From Onthophagus taurus (Eukaryota > Arthropoda > Insecta > Coleoptera > Scarabaeidae), in assembly GCF_036711975.1 (NCBI RefSeq), contig NC_091966.1, forward strand, positions 8,625,501 through 8,689,500: a stretch of DNA of 64,000 bases. Reading direction: 5' to 3'. The position numbers were made by a program, and so were the translations under genes. The number at the start of each line of letters is the position of its first letter. The stretch's first letter is position 1. Below are positions 56,781 to 64,000 of this stretch, one piece after another. The notes under the pieces were generated by a model that was not told where the DNA came from, searched no databases, and was given only the letters and a program-made list of their open reading frames with translations.

Positions 56781-58640
56781 CTGAAAACAAAAACAAATGT
56801 TTAGATTTTGTTTTGATCTGGAAGTCTCTTCTTGTATATATTATTGATAAGATTGTTTTTGAAAAATTATTATTTGTAACTTTACATTGTATTTCTTTGT
56901 GTAAGGTCTTGCGTTTTTTTACAAAGTCGTTTGTTTTTCATCTTTGATAAAATCACGACCGACGAATTTCACGCGTTAATTGAGAAACCCCTAACTCAAA
57001 TTAACAATGCCCAACTTCTTAAGCACAATATGGTATAATGGTTTTGCAAAAAAGATCCGCAAACCCGTACAGAAAAGAGAATAATTAATCATCGTGTTCT
57101 GTTTTTATTTGACAATTTCCTCAAAACCTCCAAAACTTTCTGAGTCGTTATGAAATTGTTCAATAGGTGTTAGTGGATACCATAAGTAAGTTGAACAATA
57201 AGCACAAGCTAACACAGCCACTAACTCATACGGTATATGAGACTGAATGTAAAAAATGACCCCATTGGTGTGCTCCTAGAATCAAGCCTGCCTCTACGCA
57301 CACAATTCCAAGAATTCCTTAGGATCTTCACTACTATCTTTCTCCGTTCTTCCAACATACCTCTGATGAATAACATTACCTTAAACTTGATACAAGCTTA
57401 ATGACATACCTAAACCATGAAAAAATGTTGCTGTAACGATGTGAGTCTTGGCAGATAGTGATAATTGTAAAGAGTGTCAAAGTAAATAATTGAAAATTAA
57501 TGCAGTATACTCCAAACATATAAGAGTAAAGAAACGTAGGTAAATTAATGTCATAAATAATAAGTTATGGCAGGTCGAACACCAAGCAAATAGCAGCACT
57601 AGGAAACAAGATCTATCAATATACCTTCTATAAGCTTAGTACACCTTCGCCATCATCTCTATTGGTAGTATCACAATGTCTATCAACTTTAAAAACAATA
57701 TAGGTAGTTGTGAAAAGTTCTCCATTAAAACCAGATTTATTTAACCAATTCAAAAAATTTCTGTACATAGTCCAGGAACATTTTGATGATAAACACTAAA
57801 CAACCAAAAACATCTGTTCGGCATTTTTCTTTTCCTGGTTCGGTTTATCCAAAGTAATTGTCAGAATACCTAATTGTAAGTCCCACTTCATCCTAGCAAG
57901 TGAATGCCTAAGCATTTACATGGAGCAATCTGCACCAATATCAATTGCCATTAAATTTGTAGTCTCACCTATTACAAACAGAACATCAAGTTCGAGTTCT
58001 CACATTTAATCCTTTAGCCAACGAATATTTGTCGGCTTTAAAGCAGCATTCCTCTCTTTAAGTATATAGGATAAATCAGCAACAACGGTATTGCCAAGAA
58101 TTTTAAATGTCTCCGAGGAAAAGACACCAATACAATCTATGTTAAATATCTTAAGACAGTTAATACAAGAAATAACAAGCTGAGAAGCAAACCTTGTTAT
58201 TACAATAAAAGCAAACAATTTCAATTATTGTAGAGTGGACAAAGAAATACGTTATCGGTGAATTTCGCAGGTATTTATTTAAGTGCTTGAGGACTTCTTA
58301 GAACAAAAGAACTTCGATATTATGGAAGTTCTAGGTTTTTTACAACACATGACGCATTGCAAAAATACCGCTTAATAATTTTTGAATTGTAATATTGCTA
58401 ATTAGTGTTAAAAGGTAAGTGTTCACACAAATGCCTAATATTTTGAAAGAAAGAAATTTAGAAACGCAGTCAGACCGTGAATTCTGGTGCGCTTGAAGCA
58501 CAAAGAATAAACAATACAAAAAACCTGTAAATTTAACAGTTTTTGTGTGTTATATTGAATGTTAAATATGATGGAATTAAACATTGCTGATAGTTCCCAT
58601 TGATCGCTTTAAACCAATCCATATCTTTTATAGTTAAGTT
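56781..58640. other. Upstream intron of Atx-1, no gene
   Basis: AT-rich DNA upstream of the splice acceptor at 56781. It should be the intron leading to an unlocated 5' UTR exon. No transposon ends recognised. Confidence 0.4.
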
Positions 58641-61071
58641 GTCCTCTATTGGGTAAGGTTATGTGTATGGAGGGGGACATTGCGCGGTATACATCGTAAC
58701 GTTCAACTCCCCCACCGTTTTCCGTCACATTGCGATAACTATAACCTTCGCCTTGTACTGTCGCGACCGGTACGACCTTCTCGTTAATTCCCCCGCACCA
58801 AAACCGTCTCCATCGTTTTAGGTCCCCCTTAATTCGGACGTCCGTGAGCGTGCTCTAACTTGTTTCGGTATTCGCAACTCCGTGACTAGTAGACGGGGCG
58901 ATTTTGATTCATGAGAGTTTCTACAAAGAGCAATATTCTACCGCCGCCGCCGTCGGATCGATTTTCACTTCAGCAGCGTACGTACGCTTTTGCCCATCTC
59001 TCTCTGCAACGCTCCGGGAAACTCTGGGTCACCGGGTCTCCAACCCCCACCCTTACAATAAACCCTCGTATTATAAGTCCCTTAAACTCACCAACCGCAC
59101 CTCCATTGATGAATAACCTCCATGTCTATGAAAATAGTTCAATTAATGCAAAAATATATTCTTGTTGAAATATTAAATCGTCAGTGAAACGTATCGAAAA
59201 AAAAACACTTGATACTAAATAGAAAAGCGTGTCTAAGGCCGCGAACTGATCGAAGTGTTCCAATTTCGCAATTCGTAATACGCGGTTGTAAGGAAGGTCG
59301 ATAACCTTTCATGTCTTTACGCAACCCCGGCTCGTAATAATAAAAGCAAGCGTGCGGACGTTTCGGGGCGTAGCCCTCAGGGGCCCCGACGGAGCGTCTC
59401 CGGAATGCGAGACGCGTCTCGTCGTCCAATGTGGCCATTGTTTCGCGTTCAAGGTCAGGTGCCGCGGTTGGGAAACAATCCGTTCATTGTAATTACTATC
59501 CGGAACGAATGCCAAGCGACCGAGCGCCTTTTTAAAAAGTTTTAGGCTCATACCTCTGTCAAAATAAATAATAAAATTATAAATCATTCAATGTCAGATT
59601 GTGGGTTATAATATTCTTTTCTTTTTTTCAGCCAAATGAGTTGGTTCTAGCATAATTAACCCACTTTACAGTTTTAACACATAAAGAAATCATAATTAAC
59701 ATGTTAAGAATTGATCATAATATTTATGACAATTATTTCTACATAGTGTGTTAACATATCATGCCAATATTGGTGCATTACAAAGTGTCAGGCATCTTTT
59801 TGTAATGTTTTCTGCATAATTTTCCAAATCACAATCTAGACCCAACTGGAGCAACCCAAGAACATTTAAGGATTCAGATTGAGTGGGTTTATAAAGCTCT
59901 TGAAACGAAGTGATCAACCCTAGATCCAAGATGGTAACCCAATCCAGAGAGGGGAAAAGTCTTAATTTTTTTATGTAGGTAAAATAACGGCGCGACGTCC
60001 TGTCTAGAATACGCACCAGTATCACATTTCGCGATTAGATGGAACCTCCTCTTCCCGCATGGTTTATTTCTGCTTGATTTATATTAATTATTTATATTAA
60101 TACAAGCCTGACTATGAGTATAACAAACATCTTCAATCATATTTATGTTAACAATCACGCAACGTTCTTCTTTTTCGCTGATTCACGTTGTTTACTGAGG
60201 TTTGACGATGAAACAATCTACAACAAAGTAAGTTTACATACTACGGACATCGTAAAGTATTCAGTTATATATTAATGTCGAGAATCGCAGACACGAAACC
60301 ATTGTTAATTCAATCACGCGTGTGCGAAAGTAATCACAAACGAATGAAGAGACTCTTTGGGAGTTGGAACTAACTAGGAAGCCTATCAAGTTCACATACA
60401 CGTTCTATTCAATTGAAACCAACGCCTTTGCTTACTAATAAAATTTACATTTTAATTAAGATATATGCTTCAAATTCTCTTTATAAAAGAAATAAGAATG
60501 ATTGCTTAAGTAAAATTGTTAATATATTGTTGTTATTGTCTAGGTTGAAAGAAATAGGGAATTTATGAATGGAGTCGTAGATGAGAGAGGTCGCGCCCGG
60601 AATGGAATAACGGTGAGGGAGGAAACGTTGCTACGGCCGGTGGTGGCGGGTGTAGGAGGGTTGCGGTACGGGGGTCGTCTACGGTAGCCCAGGAGTATTG
60701 TAGTATATAGGCATAGTGGGGGCGGCATCGGGGCTACGGCCGGGATGAATGGACGCCGTCGTCCTGGCGACGACGCCACACGCTCCAGCTGCATTGATTT
60801 TCGTCTCAAGGTCGCAGGGGGCGCGGGCCTCCGGGTCGCCGCCGACGCCGCCACCATCGTACACACGCGCCATTCAAAAATAAACCCTCGCCCCCTCGTA
60901 CTCCAACCACTTATCATATCAACCCGTTCAACCAACAAAACACAAAAAAAGTTTGATCAAAATGTTTGCATAAACGCTAGACTCAAATTTAAATAGAAAT
61001 TAATAAACGTGACCGGTAAAGAATGTTATATAATAATAATAAATAAAATAAAATATTGATACAGTAAAACC
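58641..61071. promoter_or_regulatory. GC-rich blocks, candidate Atx-1 promoter/5' exon region
   Basis: Three CpG-rich, non-repetitive blocks stand out: about 58660-59070, 59240-59520 and 60560-60890. They alternate with AT-rich DNA. The second holds the palindrome GAGACGCGTCTC; the third has CGCCGACGCCGCCACC. None contains a convincing protein. Their position upstream of the Atx-1 start, on the side where its 5' UTR exon must lie, makes promoter or first-exon function plausible. No exact transcription start can be given. Confidence 0.3.
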
Positions 61072-62168
61072 TCGCTATAACGGATTAATACGGGGAAGAG
61101 TGTCCGTAATAGCCAATGAATAATTTTATTGCACACGAATTTGGACATCATTGTGTTTAGTCTACATTGCTTAATATTTATACAAAGGGCGGTAGAATCT
61201 AAGAGAACTGCTACATCTCAGGAAAAGGTGTATAGATCGAAGGACCGTTCGTGACGTCACGCATGGGTAGGCAACTACTATTTCACACTTTGAATTAGCA
61301 AATGTTTAATTTATTCTCTTCGTGTTTGGTAATGTTGTTAGTTTGAGACTTATGGTTCATAATATAAAATAACGATATGGATCGAGTTTAGCCGTACGTC
61401 TATTAAGACGGCTAAACCTAAATGTTTCTAGTTCTAGGTTTAGTATTAGTTGTACTTTTAGCTCAATAAAAAAGTACAACAATCTAGCACTGAGTAACAA
61501 CTCCTTAGATGCACGGCTAAACCCAAAACTTTCCAGTTCTAGTGTTAGTCTAGTTTTAGATGAATGAAAAATATACAACAATCCAATGCTGAATAATAAC
61601 TAAAACTAGAGCTAACACTAGCATTAGAACTAACACTAGATCTAGAACTAGAATCATTCGGGTTTAGCCGTACGTCTATTAAGACGGCTAAACCCGAATG
61701 TTTCTAGTTCTAGATCTAGTGTTAGTTGTACTTTTAGTTCAATAAAAAAGTACAACAATCTAACACTGAGTAACAATTAAAACTAGACTTAGAACTAGAA
61801 ACATTCGGGTTTAGTCGTTTTAAGAGACCCATGATTAAACCCGAATGTGTCTAATTCTAGGTCTGGTGTTAGTTCTACTTTTAGATCAAAAAATATATAT
61901 ATCAATCCACGAATGAATAACAATAAAATTAAAACCATAATTACCGTCTTTGATTGATGATCGTGCAGGCAACTCTGGGAATACCCGGAGATTATCAATG
62001 AACATAGAATAGAGCAATTTGAGGTTGTATTCTATCTATAGCGTAACATTTCATAATACAACATTTAATAATTAAATGTATTGATCTATTAATAGTATAA
62101 CATAAAAATATTTTCTCCATTATATCCGAAGTCCATTCTAATGAGGTTCGTTATATCGAGGTTATACT
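61072..62168. mobile_element. Pogo-like MITE, copy 4
   Basis: Left end CAGTAAAACCTCGCTATAAC after TA; right end TTATATCGAGGTTATACT. It contains ACGGGGAAGAGTGTCCGTAA as in the other copies and hairpin repeats at 61385-61870 (ACGGCTAAACCCGAATGTTT and inverse). A piece of the TAGAATCTAA-type MITE sits at about 61191-61270. Confidence 0.8.
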
Positions 62169-63520
62169 ATTTCATTTTTCATAACATATTTTTCTTTATT
62201 ATACAGAAAACTTTTCAAAAACATAAATTTTCAATGACAATTATTTGTCTCCTTGAATAATTTGAATCGTCTATAATTAGAGTTTGGTCGCCGTCGTCAA
62301 GTAGCGGTTGCATTTCTCGACCACGTGACCTTGTACAATTCTCTCCTATTATTTTTTTTGTCTCACTCGTTCAATCCGAAAACGTGGAAAACATCTGTCA
62401 TCTCTTTCTTGAGTGTGAACCTTTTAGTATAGAGAAACTCATTAGAAAAGATGAACATGTTACTTTTTGTACTACTACGTGAAACTGTAAACTTGTAGAG
62501 CGTAGAAAAGCGTGCGTTTTAGTTAAAAAAAGGAATAGAATGCCGAGCGTGTCTTTGTTGTATCGATCCGATTTTTCTTCCTTGAATAACGAAGGCTCGC
62601 CACTGAGAAGCGATAACGCCTGATGACAGATGACCAAATATCACGCAACCTCGCACTATGAATACGTTTTTTTAAAGTATACTGCATTAATTAGTGGATA
62701 ATCGAAAAAATAAACTTTACTTCAACTTTAGAAGTAAAGTGAATTTCGATAAAACAATTTTTAGTTTCCTAGTTTAGAAAAGAAAAGGATCAGAGAACCA
62801 ATCGATTCGGGTCGACATCACCGCTCCCAAAATAGAATTTGCTACGTCGACTGCGGAGAATTGTAACCTTAACCGCGGGTCTCTGAGTCAGAAATGAAAA
62901 TACTGGAGCACCACCGCCGCCACTATTCCTTTACTCACACTCCTCTCTCTACTACTATAGAAGCGTTTTCCTCGATATTTATAGTCGGGTCGGTCGTAAC
63001 ATGGAGTGATTTAAGGTTTTTGAGGCAGCAGTTTTGTTTATTATTGCCCACTAAAACTAGTCGCTTTCAAATTGAATTCGCACTTTCGAACACTGCAAAC
63101 GCAAAATCGACCTATAACGGATAAACCGCTTGTGTAAGTCGTCACACCTTTCAGTATTCCATTTAAAAACATTTATTTCAATTGAACATTTTCAAGTGCA
63201 GAATAGTTTACGAGATCTCAAATGTAAACACAAAGTTATTGTCATAACAAATTTTATCTTCTTTTATATAGTTGGCTCCGTTTCGAGTGCTTTAACGTTT
63301 CACATGAATACAAATATAAATTCTTTCCGGGTTTTCTGTTGTACTTTTTCCAAATCTAAATAAACATAAATACTTTTTACAACAAAATTACATTGTGTAG
63401 AACTCCACTACTAATTTTTGGAATTCAAACTTTTTGTTTTGTCAATTTTCAACAATAACTGTTTATTAAGTTAATGCATCGTTTGTTATGACTTATGACA
63501 TATAAATTCCATATTACTAC
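62169..63520. other. Non-coding gap
   Basis: No supported gene. Moderately GC-rich stretches near 62285-62345 and 62800-62900 resemble the blocks upstream of Atx-1 but show no motif that I can name. Confidence 0.4.
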
Positions 63521-63522
63521 GA

Positions 63523-63580
63523 TTGATTATATACTTGGATGATATAATAATATTTAGCAAAACTCTTGAAGAAAGAGAGA
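63523..63580 (+). pseudogene. Ty3/gypsy reverse transcriptase scrap
   Basis: The plus strand reads IIYLDDIIIFSKTLEE, the catalytic YLDD box and following motif of Ty3/gypsy pol. The resemblance ends there; downstream sequence is a GAGA tract and unrelated codons. It is a very small relic. Confidence 0.6.
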
Positions 63581-64000
63581 GAGAAAAGGTAAATATGCGG
63601 ATCAGGAGACATCAAACATTTTTAGGTTTTGCAAAATTAGTTTTGGAAGTGCAGAAAGTATCATGGCGCTACAAGCACCACATTCCCATAGGATTACATA
63701 ATCGTTCTAAAGATACTCACACCAGTTCTCTGCATCATTCACCACAACAACATTGCCAACGATGTGGCAACCTAATATTTATACAGTATTTTCCATAGCA
63801 AAAGTTAAAGTTACATAGGTATAGGTCAGTACTACGCAGAGTGCTTAAATTCTTTCCACCTTGAGCACTGTAATTGACGTTTTTGTACAGTCTGGTTTAT
63901 GTGCCTTGAAGAATGATCAACTATTCATCGCCTATGTGATACATTATTATTCTTCCATGTGTGGGTGGTGCTCCAACATGATGCTCCTGTTGTTAAAATT
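63581..64000. other. Window end, nothing recognised
   Basis: The frame stays open to 63798 but the sequence resembles no family. No other feature. Confidence 0.35.

Noticed and set aside
59309-59587. 92-codon minus-strand ORF after an acceptor-like TTTTGACAG
   Set aside because: The composition is driven by the GC-rich block and no downstream exon or family match supports it; kept only as a possible 5' UTR region.
59759-60025. 88-codon minus-strand ORF
   Set aside because: Leu-rich, no recognisable domain; could be a LINE scrap but no motif confirms it.
60540-60938. 132-codon minus-strand ORF in a GC-rich block
   Set aside because: Low-complexity Pro/Arg/Ala sequence with overlapping ORFs in several frames; no family resemblance and no splice context.

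Overview
The window is nuclear DNA from an insect. The coding genes are AT-rich, are split by short GT-AG introns, and include an insect odorant receptor, annexin B10 and an Ataxin-1 with an AXH domain. The dense mix of DNA transposons and LINE remnants would suit a beetle or similar insect, but I cannot name the species. There is no operon, CRISPR or prokaryotic structure.

Layout. 1-3.7 kb: a KIF12-type kinesin (minus, 8 exons, complete). 3.9-7.4 kb: LINE debris and a hAT element with intact ends and a satellite-like interior. 7.8-11.2 kb: annexin B10 (minus, 5 exons); its first intron holds a large palindromic Tc1/mariner element and a pogo-like MITE. 11.2-16.6 kb: intergenic sequence with LINE pieces. 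16.7-18.4 kb: USP39, a spliceosome factor (plus, 6 exons, complete). 18.9-25.1 kb: a possible promoter, transposon pseudogenes, and a small MITE carrying several TCAAGGTCA nuclear-receptor motifs. 25.2-26.4 kb: an intronless, divergent CK2 alpha kinase (minus). 27.0-28.1 kb: a 65-residue small ORF and candidate 5' exons (plus). 28.4-34.0 kb: LINE, hAT and PIF/Harbinger remnants. 34.2-35.7 kb: an odorant receptor (minus, 5 exons, complete). 35.9-37.0 kb: an unrecognised two-exon gene (plus). 37.0-38.9 kb: a broken piggyBac element. 39-41 kb: LINE pieces. 41-57 kb: Ataxin-1 (minus): a terminal exon at 45.1-45.6 kb, a 10-kb intron full of nested transposons, an upstream coding exon at 55.8-56.75 kb, and probably a long 3' UTR below 45.1 kb. 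57-64 kb: AT-rich non-coding DNA with GC-rich blocks that could be distal promoters or 5' exons, a fourth pogo-like MITE and a Ty3/gypsy fragment.

The host genes are unrelated and do not form a functional cluster. The structural theme is mobile DNA. Four copies of one pogo-like MITE family (TIR starting CAGTAAAACCTCGATATAAC) lie in the window. Three carry arrays of hairpin-forming repeats; one contains a LINE that itself contains a Tc1/mariner-like element. Exon joins given here were worked out by hand from splice sites and reading phase. All six multi-exon coding genes close to a whole number of codons, which supports them.
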